Program-made: the position numbers and the translations under genes | Notes under the pieces: generated by a model | What the model was told of the DNA's origin: nothing | Database searches by the model: none | The model's input: only the letters and a program-made list of their open reading frames with translations | Shown here: positions 1 through 11,248 of the stretch, one piece after another | Numbering within the stretch: position 1 is the stretch's first letter | Layout: the number at the start of each line of letters is the position of its first letter | DNA from: Phoronis australis | Taxonomy: Eukaryota; Phoronida; Phoronidae | NCBI GenBank assembly: GCA_002633005.1 | Contig: NMRA01000023.1 | Coordinates: 178,580-242,579, forward strand | Direction: 5' to 3' | Length of the DNA stretch: 64,000 nucleotides

Positions 1-3000
1 CAGGTGTCGTTATTAGATAATCACAGTGTCTTTAGAAGGAGTAGAACTCAACGGCGACTTCGAAACATTGTGTTGTCTTGGCGCCAGAAGCACACAAGCA
101 TTATAGACGGCTGCTTGCTCTCTTGAAAAACGTGCATTAGAACGATTTCATGGTTATCGGCAGATGCATTTGAAGTGTATACAAAATGGGCTGAATGTCA
201 ACAGGGAAACCGTCTTCTGGTGGAAATCTGAGTTCCCGGTGGGGTAAGATGCTGAACAACAATGAAGAGCCCGCAGTAACGCGTGTATCGAGTATGAGAT
301 CCAAAATGTTGTGGCATGCCGAGTCTTACGTTGAACTAAAGCATTTTTGAACATGTCTAGGCTCTCTAGACTTTTAAAGGCTAAAGTATCTGGAAAGGTT
401 TAGCCTTTTTCAAGAAATATTACTCATACTTGCTCTTTCCCAACTCCCCCAAATTGATAAAACACACCTTCCTTACAATGATATATAGCAATTGAAAGCT
501 GTTTTATTTGTGCGGCGATCGTCCATTTTTTAATCTTACTATGGCCAAAACTGATTTAATTAAACAACAAAGCACTGTCACATTGGGTAGGAGTTCCCCC
601 TATCCTTGAATTCTGGACGGGTGTATGCCGGCCACCAGCCTTAATGCAAAATTTTTTTAGTTATTATACAGCTTTGCGCCAGTGTGAATAAAAACTGACC
701 AGATATAATATGAGTGTCATTAAAACAACCCTGTTCCTTGAGTAAACTAAATTATTTACCGGGGTTTGAAAAATGGCGTTTTGGCGTTGCTATGTTGTTA
801 AAAATACTATTTCAGCTTCAGTTTGTTAAAAACTTCATGAAACAGATTTTATTCAAGCTTTTGTATTCGAAACCTAATCCCAAATAATATTTTTGGACAT
901 GAAACCGAACTGAATGCAGAAGTTTTAGATTCATTTTTATTATTTGTATGATGCACCAAGAAACGGTGGATGCCGGACGAAATGTCAATCGAAATTCGAG
1001 TGTCCAGCACAGGTCAAATATGAACTTGGAATTTCGCTTAATCTCATGATCGTGTTTCGACCTACATTACGTAAGCTTGGAGTACCCGGGAAACCATGGC
1101 GTCTTCAATCAAATAATCACGTTCTCGTTACTATAATTCGTTTACGGGTAGAACGGATGATCGTGGGACCAATGATTACAAACATTGTCTACACTGATCA
1201 AAAATTCCATCTGATTTCTTTTATGTGTATGTAATCCCATGCCCATGCATACGCGATCTTCAGCTTATGCAAAATTCAAAATCACGCATGCCAAGTAACT
1301 TATGGAAGGCGTTCGGCAGAAGATACATGTAGGTCGAACTTCCCTGTTAAAAAGACCTGCTGCGCCTTCGAATTGACTATTACCGCCGTAAAGTTTTAAA
1401 TGAAGATCAGTTTGAGCTGGAATTATCTGCTATCCTAGATGGCTGTAACAGATTCTCAGTTAGCAAAGACAGGTAAGTCATCAACGTCGGATGTCCGAGG
1501 CGTAACTTACGCCAACCTCAGTTTTCAAAATGTTATGGTAGATCTCGTTTTAATACTCATTACAAGGCTAACTGTATGGACTTGTTGTTGTATACATGCT
1601 GATTGTCTATACACCGTGTTAGTGCTAATTTAGATACACCTAAATTGGTGGATTGTATTAATGTTGTGTTGTGTTCTTCAGGGCAATTGGGTCTGTGTGT
1701 TGCACCACGAGACAGACAATTAAAACGCGGAGTAGTCGAATTAAATAACATCAAGGAAACCCCGATCCCGTAGCAAAGCCCAAACAAGTACAGTTCATGT
1801 AGAAGACGTGTGGAAGTGGTGGCGAAGTGATCAATAAGCTTCCGATCAAGCATTCACCCACACACGGAATTCCGTGTGTCGTTCATCATGCTTCCACCGC
1901 GCCACTTTTCAGTATATATGGCGCTGTTTCAGAGGGTACACTGCAAGCAGTTTCAGCCGCTTGCATAGCATCGAGTAACTAGAAGGTGCCGATTAAGACA
2001 AGTGAATTTACAAGGGTAGCCTCATCATGATGCGTAAAATAATTACCCGCCACTACTGAAAAAGGATTCTCAATACATAAACAACAGGTACCCATTGTGG
2101 TTTTGGATACTGCACATTACATTGTGTGATGTTAAGAGAAATAGAACGTGTATTGTTTTAATCATGTCAGTAGCCATTTGCCACCTAATGTGTAACGTGG
2201 GTTTTGATTTTATGTTATAGATTAACAGATGTGTTAAAAATGTTCAACCACTTGATTCTTATATACTGTGGCAAACGCTTTGCTACTCTTCCTGTGTACC
2301 GGCTTCCCAAAAATTTGCTAGCTCTCAAAGATCACAGCAGGCCAGTCCCAGAAATGAAGCTGAAAATGCAATTGTAAGTGAATATTAGTGGGAAGTTCTA
2401 GGACCAAACACAAAATTTAAATGAAAAAACTTGTGAAGGCCTTTTCATCAGTGAAGTCATGCCACGCCCCTTTATTTCCCGTTGCTAGGATAGTACTATT
2501 GACAAAAAGACCACCTGCAATTCATCCAAAAATTCAAATTTGACTGTTCCTTGTATGGGAGATCATAATAAGCAAAAACTGTGATATATGAATTAAATAT
2601 GCCTGCTTTGCGTCATGTTGCGTGTGCGTGTACGTGCGTGCGTAGCTGTTTGGGAATTTTCATCCACGCAATGTTTCCGTCTGCTTATCAACAACCGAAA
2701 TCTTTGTAACATAATTATGAACGCTAAAATGTTTTACTGTCCTCTGACACGCGTAAGCGCATTGGATTGATGATCGTCTGTCCATACTTATGTCCTATGA
2801 TATCTCAAGGAAGCTTTCAGTTTTGTTTGTATTTTTGGTGAGGATTATATGAGGAATCTCCAGGCTATTTTGGCGGCTTTGACTTTGAATTCAAGGTCAC
2901 ATATAAAAAAATCAAGGTTTTTTCCGGAAAATGTTTGCACATGTGATTTTGTGTGCATTTGCACAAAGGTGTAGATGGGCTATCTCAAGACATCAGTAAA

Positions 3001-5640
3001 ATTTTAAAGGTGATAGTAGCATTTCCATTTTTTGACATTAATAGACATGAAATCACATCTGCTATTTTCGTGTTCATACACGCATAAACAGGAAAACAAG
3101 GTTGAAAGATAACTTCATTGAAATTGCTTTCAAAATCACTCATCACCACTTAAAATTATGAATACAAGCCTTAAAAATTGTCATATCCCAAAGCACAGTA
3201 GGGACTCACCTGTGATTTTGGGTGGTCGTCCTCTTTAGGCGGCAGCCCTATGTGCAGCCCTTCGCATCATTTAGCAGACATCCAACACCTTACTTAGGTC
3301 TCCCAATTTACGTTTTGGACACACATATAAAGTGTACAAGTAAGATTTGATGGTGTTTTAGCTAAGGGTACCATCCCTGGAAGTTTTCTAGCCTGTCCGA
3401 ATAAGAAAGTTAGTTTAGAGACATGATGTAAGATGAGATAAACTTTAAAACTCACACATGAGTCCACGGTAACAAACCGCTTTATAAAAGCCATTTAACT
3501 TGGGATTATAGAAGTGGTCAAGAGCCATTGGACATACATGCCCTGATTAAACTCATTTCCAGCACCCTACCCTTTAAATCCTGGATTAAATCCTGCCTGG
3601 TAATACGTGGTTGGAAAAAATTGGACCACCTGTGACAATTACTTCGATGCTTATTGTTTCTCTTTTTATATGTGTGAAAGTTTAGTTACTTAATTGACTA
3701 TATGAACTATGCATTTTATATTGTAATTACAGCTAAAGCAATTTTTTGCAGTGTTTAAACCACTTTGATAATATAAACAGTTTCTAAAACACTAAAAGAG
3801 GTGCGAAATGTACTAATTGATTCTTATATATGTTTTTAATCTTCTTGTGAGTAAACGAACGCTGGATTCATGTTAATGCCCGGCTATGAAATTGAAAGAT
3901 TTGTTATTCTTTCTAAGGGAGCATGTCATCATAACAAGAAGAGCTGGAGATGGTTGTTCATTCCGGTGAAAGTTGCTAAGAGCTATGACTGTATCAACGA
4001 GCTGACGGAACTGATAGTGAAAACCTAGTTACAACACATGTCAGACATGCACCGCCCCTATGATCTTAAGCAAAGCAAAATGATTCCCCGTTTGCTGTCT
4101 TACAACATGGCTGTCTTCGAACAATGACCAACAGCAGAAGTCAGTGCGTTAGGGAATAGCCGCCCAAGATAGTTTGTCACCTGGATGCAATTCGATCATG
4201 TGCACTTAGTTTGAAGAAGAGTTTCATCTGGTTCTGCAGATTAGATTATAGCCACGCTTTATCCAGTTGCACAATAGGTAACGTGTTAAGTCAGTCCATG
4301 GGCAGTTTGTGTACAACCAATATGGCAAACTTAGCTTTCTGCTAACAATTTCTTTAAACAGTGTTTGGTTTACAATGAAGCATTCTACATATTGAGTATG
4401 ACGTATCAGGTGCGTGTTACCTGTTTCAACTTGGGCATTCTAGTGGATGGCATTCCAAGGATTTCCACCCGAATGTGTTGTCTATGGTTTGTCTACAGGT
4501 TGATCATTGAGAGGCAGATATTTGTAGACGTATTTTGTCAAGGGTCAATATTTTGTGCGTAACATATCACTATGTTTGCTTTTTTCAGTGGTGTTTTACT
4601 GCTTAGGAAATTCACATTCATTTCCACTCCATAACAGCAAGATCATTTCTTTTACCTGACATTTGACTGCAGACAGAGGAGTTGAAATTAAACAATGACG
4701 TCAGAGGCTCGAACTCAGTTGGTTCAGCAGTTCCCAACACGCTTACTTATCGGTTGAATTTTTCGTTTCACACCAATAAATCATCGAAATTCGGTGTAAA
4801 ACCCTTACAAACACATCGAGTTCTTGAACAAACGTGTTGCTTTATTTCTCTTTTACGGATGTATAGGTATTTGAACGTACCGTAGTCTAATAAGTTCAGA
4901 AGGCCAATTTACTAAGGTCGGTCGCGGGAGTTTGGGGTCTGTTCGGTGATAAATTCGAATTATTGTTCCGTGAAATAGAGACAGGCCGAAAATCATAGCT
5001 GCGTACTGTAATTTTAGATTTGCGATTCTTTCAATTCTAAACACACAGCACGCTTATTATCCCGGCCAGTGGCTTGGAACCCGATCAGGTTCGTCGGAAC
5101 TGGACTGAAGACATCACGAAAATAAACTAGCCAAAGTTGGAAACTAAACCTCCAGTCACGAAAACACTATACTAGTGAGCCAAAGAAGAATGTGCACGTG
5201 ATTTTTTTAGTGATTTAGCCGCGAAACTGCAAATCTAATTACTCGTCGGAGGGCGCGAAGTCCGGTTCCCCTTCCATAGAACATATTGTCATGACAAAAG
5301 TTGTACAGCAACCATGATTCGAATCATGTATTGTACATCAAGATAAAGATTCACTATGACATGTGACCATAGCATATAAAATCGATTTATCTTTATACAA
5401 AAGCTTTCTGTCAGCAAACACTGAATTAGCATGCGCTCACACGGCCTCGGTGTCCGGTCAATTAACTTAATTTATTGCATCGAAGGCCGGTAACACAGTG
5501 ATTTATTTATTGCTGGCTTCTCAAAACATTTGCACTCGCGAACACTCCAAAGGCATTACAAATTTTACCTAATGAGAAACATTTTGACTTTTCGTTTCAC
5601 TTTTATAGAAGCATTGGTTTGGGTGAGAACAATTCATTTT
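1..5640. other. Region without a recognised gene
   Basis: I see no exon, domain or transposon ORF that I can support in this 5.6 kb. Open frames are short (under 100 codons) and have no family-like motifs. A 20-bp perfect palindrome at 1860-1879 with a TATA-like run about 30 bp beyond it is the only structured site noted. A short match (TTTATTTGTGCGGCG near 505) is shared with sequence near 9785, suggesting fragments of a dispersed repeat. Confidence 0.5.
1860..1879. repeat. 20-bp perfect palindrome
   Basis: ACACACGGAATTCCGTGTGT is perfectly self-complementary with GAATTC at the centre. A TATA-like run, GTATATATGG, starts about 34 bp further on (near 1913). No gene start is recognised downstream, so a promoter role is only a possibility. 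Confidence 0.55.
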
Positions 5641-5737
5641 GAAATAGCTAGGTCGCACAATATTAAATATCAACATGGCAACATGCAATCCCGACTCAGA
5701 CGAGTGCTCATCAGTCTCTTTTCTGCCCTGGCATCAG

Positions 5738-5944
5738 CTGCTTGGTAAGCCGGCATTCACTGTCACGAAATGCTGGCCACGGACACGAAGATGATTCATG
5801 GTCTCATACGGCGTAGTTTTCATTCTTAACTGCCGCGAGCCACTTCCAAAACATTTTGGGCTCTCGAGGAAACCGCAAAAACGATACACCCGCTTTCTTC
5901 GCAGCTTCAAAGTTCATACAAGCGTGAACGGTAAACCACACCAT
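5738..5944 (-). pseudogene. THAP zinc-finger domain fragment, copy 1
   Basis: Read on the minus strand from a Met at 5944, the translation shows a THAP-like core: an HACMN zinc-ligand region, then SFLRFPREPK, then WKWLAAVKNENYAV. The family pattern is C-x2-4-C, an RFP/Trp core and a terminal C-x2-H. A stop follows NYAV, and after a frame change comes RGQHFVT, the position of the C-x2-H ligand pair, with Arg where Cys is expected. The first Cys is also lost (Phe). THAP domains are zinc-dependent DNA-binding modules of P-element and Kolobok-type transposases and of host proteins derived from them. The same segment recurs at 10040-10259, so this is a dispersed, decayed transposon piece rather than a host gene. 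Confidence 0.6.
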
Positions 5945-6089
5945 AGCGGAACTCACTTTGCAGAAGAACCGCTGATGTCGCTGTGTCGTTTACTCACCTT
6001 CATCACAGGTAAACGCGATACCTCTCGACGAGGTAAAATCGATTGCATACGAAGTTATGTGGATATAGACCGACTAAGACGGTAAAAGA

Positions 6090-6672
6090 GACGTATTAGC
6101 TCGGTTGCCATTCTCCTCTCTGCGTTTTGCCATCTCAAATACCAGACCGATGGTGTTGAACATTGCTCTGTTGGCTAGAAGCTGTGCTTGTAAATAAGAT
6201 GAGTTATATCAGTAGCAGATTACCTGCTATAAGTCATTGCAAATTCTATGTATTAGCTTGATATCAGAAAATAAAAATTGTATAGCTTTTGATAATGGGC
6301 CGTGGAGAGTATGTCTTTTGTAAGTAAGGATTAGTGTTTTCGAAGTCTGTCACCAGTCCAGCTGTGAAACCTTGTTTTGAAAAGTTCAAGTCATGACTGG
6401 TTTTACTACATTAGGACGTATAGTTATCACGAGGATAACAAACGTAAGAAGACCCTAGGTGCTTGGCGCACGTCTGAAGCTGAATGAACTTGTTCCAATT
6501 ACTACGAAATATTAAAAAAGACGCTGACTGTGGTGATGATTGTACATTTGTCGACTTAGTTTTGTTAGAAATTGCATTTGTTGACATAGAATACACTGCT
6601 AAAACTTTAACCCTATATTCTCCTTTACCTACAGTACCTACTTCGTATTCCACAGTATCAAAATTGGTCACT
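6090..6672. other. No recognised feature
   Basis: Two overlapping open frames on opposite strands (about 82-86 codons) cover 6411-6732. Neither resembles a known family, and they lead directly into the tandem repeat that follows. I see nothing else here. Confidence 0.4.
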
Positions 6673-7275
6673 GCCAGACATTCAGTGGTGGGTAGTATCA
6701 GCCAGACGGTTATAACAAGGGTAAAAAGTTGAGCTAATTAAATCCAAGAGGTAACCGCATGAATCCAGTAGTACAATTTTCACCGCGAGCCCAAGTATCA
6801 CGAATAAAAAATGCCAGACAAATCTAGTGGTGGGTTAGCCCCGCAAGACACGCCCAAATTCCCGAGTTGAGCTGATCAACCCACCAGGTAACCGTTTGAA
6901 TCCAATTGCATGATGTTCAGCATCACTGCACATGGCACGGCATTAAAATGCCAATTCAGCAGTGGCGTGACCCTACCAAACTATAATAAAAAGGGCTAAA
7001 TTTTGAGCTAAATCAACCCAAGAGGTACCCGCATGTAACCAATGCGATTAATAATCCTCTTCATCGGAGACGGAGTCTGTAATTCGTGGTTCATTTCCGG
7101 AATTAGACAATTCTCACCAGGTGAACTATCTTTAAGGATGGTTGGTTGCTTCACCTCCAAGATTATTTTTGTTGACTTCTGCATTTGAACTGAACAATAT
7201 TTCAGGGCGAATAGACCCCTCAAACCAAATTGGCAGTGGCGTGTTAGTTTGAGTTGCATGCCAACCAACCAAATA
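6673..7275 (+). repeat. Degenerate tandem repeat, period about 138 bp
   Basis: A CCAGACA/CCAATTC-type start followed by AGTGGTGGG or AGTGGCGTG recurs at about 6673, 6814, 6951 and 7225. The spacings are 141, 137 and 274 (two periods). A second conserved stretch, GAGGTAACCGCATGAATCCA, recurs in each of the first three units with substitutions. This gives about four diverged copies of a minisatellite-like unit. It has no coding potential. Confidence 0.6.
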
Positions 7276-7279
7276 AGTT

Positions 7280-9800
7280 GATGTCAGTCCATCCACAGGA
7301 TATGCTGTCGCGGCACGGGTCCAAAGTGCTGTGACGTACTGCTTTCGGCGAATCTTCATCGGCAGGCTACGAAGACAAGGAGGAGCAGCGCGCAGCCAAT
7401 TCGTTTTAAATTTGAAAGTGGATTCTTTTGAAAGAAAATTATCATATATAAGTATACTTGACTTTGATAGTAGTTACATGAATACATTATCAGATCTAAT
7501 AGTTATATTATTTCTCACATGACCTGGAATATGCTACGACACAACTGGTTAATTACACCGGATACGTAATTTCTTAGTGTTACATAGGCGAATCAGAAAG
7601 TATTGCACGGTAGAAATCCATACGTCTTACAGTTTATCGTCTGCAAAACATTAAAACAATCAAATGCACGCCAACGAAACAATGCCGAAATTCCGAGAAA
7701 GTGACAAATTTATGATTGACAAACCTGGTGTCGCAACTGCACGCACTCGCAGTGGGAAGCAGATGCAAACAACTTCTTAAGCGGGCCCATCTTAGGTGGC
7801 GACTTCCATATCCAGTTTCTATCAAACGTAGACGAACCCCATTAGTGTAATGTGCCCGGCCTTGTGGCCTGAACACGCCTGATTTACCGCAAAAGCATCC
7901 GCCACCTGCACCCTTTTTACCCCAACTCAAGAAACGCGGTGAGATTGTAGCTGTGCTGTCTCAATCCAGTGTTCACGTGCGAGGAAGCTTTGATGACTGT
8001 TTATATCCACATTTTCAAGTTTTGAAGATACAACTTCAAAGGTTATTTATTAGATTCTAACTTGAATATTTGGTATGCAATCTGAATGCAATTTACGATT
8101 CCTAAGTTTGAACTAAACCTACATGTATTTACAAAAAGCCACTGAATTACCTTACATTGCGCAAGCGTGTTTTTACAAAAGTTGGATCATATGCTTGAAG
8201 TGTTTACACACGTCAAGTTTTTCGTCAAAAAGGATAGTTTTTAAGGTTCATGTGACAATTTCGTCAAAATCCCTCTGCAAGCCTTGAGAAATTTCCAAGA
8301 GGTTTTGCCCATACCATTGTCTATTTAAGGGTTATCACTACATAGCTTATCAAGTTTGCCATTCATGTCCATAAGTTTGACGAACCGTGCCTCGTTAACA
8401 GCTTTAAACTTGCTTTTTGACTAAATGCAACACACGAATTCAATGAATAAACCGACATCGATGCTGACAAGCACGTCTCCAAAAGTAGTGAACATATCGT
8501 TGAACTTCATGACATTCAGCAATGCACGAGCGCTGGACTTTGCCTTTCCTGAATAACAAGGAATGACGCGTAAGACTATTTCATTATAGAAACCTTTTAA
8601 TAGAAAAGCGTAATTCATAACACATTTTTCAGAATCCATTTACATGGCAGGTGTAATCACACCTTTTTGAATTGATTCAAATCTTGTCAATATTGCTATT
8701 ACCAAAATTCCGATAGCATACCTATAAAAGGCAGATGTTTAGTCCCATTGAGTGAAGCCATGTTGTCTAGTCTTGCTCTGTCAATTTTGTATTTGCGCTC
8801 TTCAAAAACGTTTGCAGATTGATCTCGTGCTATTTCCCATTCTGCAGTCCATGACAACGTTTGTCGTGGATCGCATTTCTCGCCGCTGTTGTCCAATCGT
8901 ACCAATCAAGATTACTAAAATACCTGTATCTGAAGCCCTCACTATCACTTGGCGGATTGAAATGTTTGCAACGTGGAACGCAATCAACGTGTCTGCTCCC
9001 TCGTGGTTGCCTTAGAGATGGGCATGTTTTGTCACCATGATGTACTTTTTTCAATTGTTGCGTTTATGTCTTGATTACAAGTACTCAATTGCAGAATGGT
9101 TACCGCAAATTCATATAATTCCTTCTAGTTTTTCTAATGAAGAAAGGTGTTCAGCAAATTACCTAATATCGTGTCATCAACACGTGGAGAATTTGTCGCT
9201 TACACTGGTCACCGCTCAGATTCCTTCAGCCCCAGACAATTTTATGATGCCTATTCAGCAAGCCTTTTCTATTGATGTAGATCTGTCCTAGTAAAGTGGA
9301 AAGGTAAAAGTTAGCACTACAGTCTAAACAATGGTTGTTGTTATTACTGCCAAACTGGTTCTGGCATTTGCACAGATTTACACCCTGTGGAGAATTTCTT
9401 AGATCTAACAAAATGACTAAAAAGTTAATTTGTGTTCATCTTGGGCCACTTCCAAAAGAAACGATGATTTTAAATATCTTTCATACTGGTTTTCCATTTT
9501 CAAGTTGTCACCTTGTCTTTTTTCTTACCGTGAAGGGTTGGATACCTTTTCATTCCATTTTTAAACTTGAAGTATCAGTGGTAGATTTTCATCGTCACTG
9601 AAACCTAATCATTGAAGTAAATCGTGAACCCATCCCTGAACTTTCCCGATCACAGTTACACTAAACACTTCACGGCAAACAAAACTACACGTGTCATTAC
9701 TTCAAGTTTAATCTTCATTAGAGCTCAAATCATGAAATATAAACAAAAGTCAGTTTTTGGCCATATTAAGATCAAAAAAACGCCGCACAAATAAAAAATG
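7280..9800. other. Region without a recognised gene
   Basis: Only short open frames (98 codons or fewer) with no domain-like motifs. Several overlap on both strands between 8700 and 9060, which is typical of chance openness. I see no convincing exon, RNA gene or transposon terminus before about 9800. Confidence 0.4.
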
Positions 9801-9807
9801 TCTTGTC

Positions 9808-9845
9808 CAGTCAACGTTTCGTCTATTCATTAGACATCATCAGGA
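9808..9845 (-). repeat. Possible Penelope-like element terminal motif
   Basis: On the minus strand the sequence reads CCTGATGATG, then a short gap, then GACGAAACGTTGACT. This 'TGATGA...CGAAACGTTGAC' arrangement is common in the terminal regions of Penelope-like elements. It is short and stands alone here, so the assignment is tentative. Confidence 0.3.
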
Positions 9846-9861
9846 TAATTAAGACAGAAGC

Positions 9862-9983
9862 GTCGACATACCAGTCAGGTAACATCCATATAGTGAAATG
9901 TAATAACCTACGTACTTATTATTCCCTTTATCTCTTGCTGCTCTCATTTCACTACATGGGTGTTACATGACTGGTATGTCGAC
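9862..9983. repeat. 39-bp inverted repeat around a 44-bp loop
   Basis: The left arm (9862-9900) begins GTCGACATACCAGTCA. The right arm (9945-9983) is its reverse complement with three mismatches and ends TGACTGGTATGTCGAC. The right arm overlaps the start of the P2X7-C-like fragment, so the structure looks like a partial inverted duplication of that piece. Confidence 0.65.
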
Positions 9984-10046
9984 ACTTGTACGATAATGGA
10001 AACAACAGACACTTGCGTTTGCTGCCACGAAATTCCGCAAGTGAAA
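9960..10046 (+). pseudogene. P2X7 C-terminal-like zinc motif fragment
   Basis: This open frame reads DWYVDTCTIMETTD then CVCCHEIPQV. It resembles the cysteine cluster of the P2X7-receptor C-terminal ('ballast') domain, whose pattern is WCxC-x2-C-x2-M-x-T then C-x-CC-x-EI. That domain also occurs in many invertebrate transposon-linked proteins. The WCxC part is degraded. Immediately downstream the same strand becomes antisense to a THAP fragment (10040-10259). A P2X7-C-like gene facing a THAP gene is the layout of the transposon at 54021-55708, so I read this as a relic of a related element. The coding part is only about 29 codons. Confidence 0.45.
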
Positions 10047-10259
10047 CATCTTCGTGTCGACGAAATGCCTGCCACAGACTCGGAACGATATTTCATGACC
10101 TCGTACTTGGTATTAACGGCGTACATTTCATTCTTCACTGCCGCGAGCCACTTTCAAAGCATTTTGGGGTCTCGAGGAAATCGGAAAAAACGGCATACAT
10201 GTAAATGCTTTCCTCGCAGCTTCATAGTTTGCACAAACGGGAAAGATGCACCGCACCAT
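10040..10259 (-). pseudogene. THAP zinc-finger domain fragment, copy 2
   Basis: From a Met at 10259 on the minus strand the frame shows VRCIFPVCANYEAARK, which keeps the C-x4-C zinc pair. A frame change follows, then FFRFPRDPKML, a TGA, and KWLAAVKNEMYAVN. After another frame change comes FRVCGRHFVDTK, which contains the C-x2-H pair. All THAP landmarks are present but spread over three frames with one stop, so it is dead. Nucleotide similarity to 5738-5944 continues through about 6060 / 10360, so about 270 bp of a dispersed repeat is shared. The zinc ligands are better preserved here than in the first copy. Confidence 0.65.
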
Positions 10260-10643
10260 AGCGGCACTCATTCTGCAGAAGAAAAACTGACGTTGCTGCG
10301 TTGTTTTACTGACTTTCCTCACACATGAACGCGACACCTCTCGATGAGGTAAGATGGACCGTACACGAGGCGATGTGGATGGATATCAACCGAGTAACAC
10401 CAAAAAATGAAATCGGGTGGCATTCGCCTTTAAAATCCCTTTAATATACACTAGACGTTTCATTACGATTGTTGCAATACATACATGTTCAACAACGTAC
10501 GTGTTTGTACCAGTATTTATTATATCGAAATTCGTGATATGCAAAAGTAATTGAACGAGGTCGAAGCCTTTTTTCTTTAACCCTAAAAATAGTTACGTTT
10601 TGTTAAATAAGGCCCATTATTTGTAATGTCTCTACTTTTTAAG

Positions 10644-11248
10644 GTACTGCATATACGGGACATCTATTGCTGAGACCAAAAAACGCTCAGAAGAGTTTCA
10701 TTGTCTCTTGTGACAGTGGGTGGACAGTTATTCAGCGCAGATTCGACGGAAGTCTGGATTTCAACAAAAAGTGGGTGGACTACAAAGTTGGTTTTGGGGA
10801 ACTTGACGGCGAACTGTGGCTCGGCAATGACAAAATTCATTACATCACTTATCAGGCTATATATAAGATACAGCTTATTATGACGCTTTGGAATGACGGG
10901 CAATTAACATGTGAGCACAATGGTTTTGCAATTGCCAACGAGACCGAAAAGTACAAGGTGACTGTGTCAGATGTGTCGAAGGTGAAGGGTGAAACAGAAT
11001 GCATTGAGTATCTCAACGGCGTACCGTTCTCTACCAAGGACTCGAAAAATTCTGGAAGAAATAAGCATTGCCCTAAATTGTATCGCGGTGGTTGGTGGTT
11101 CGTTAATTGTGGTCTTGTTAACCTCAATAGTCTCTACCCATTCCACGGTGATTGTTCTTTGAGAGATTTAAGCTATTGTATGAGGACAAAATATGGACAC
11201 ACATATATATTATTAAAACGTTCAGTCATAAAGATAAAGAGGGTTTGA
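10644..11248 (+). CDS. Fibrinogen-related (FReD) domain, terminal exon
   Basis: This is the C-terminal exon of a fibrinogen-related protein, a secreted lectin-like family (ficolin, tenascin and FREP relatives) that usually binds glycans or acetylated ligands. A pyrimidine-rich tract ending TTTTTAAG gives the acceptor. The first two bases complete a split codon (phase 1), and about 200 codons run open to TGA. Landmarks in order: VSCDSGWTVIQRRFDGS near residues 20-35, VGFGELDGELWLGND near 48-62, NGVPFSTKDS near 126, YRGGWWFVNC near 146-155, and LLKRSVIKIKRV at the C-terminus. The usual calcium loop DxDND is changed to DSKNS, so calcium binding may be altered. Upstream exons were not found. A dead paralogue lies at 19603-20193. 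Confidence 0.85.

Noticed and set aside
5798-6085. 95-codon + strand frame
   Set aside because: It is the antisense of the THAP fragment and adjacent repeat.
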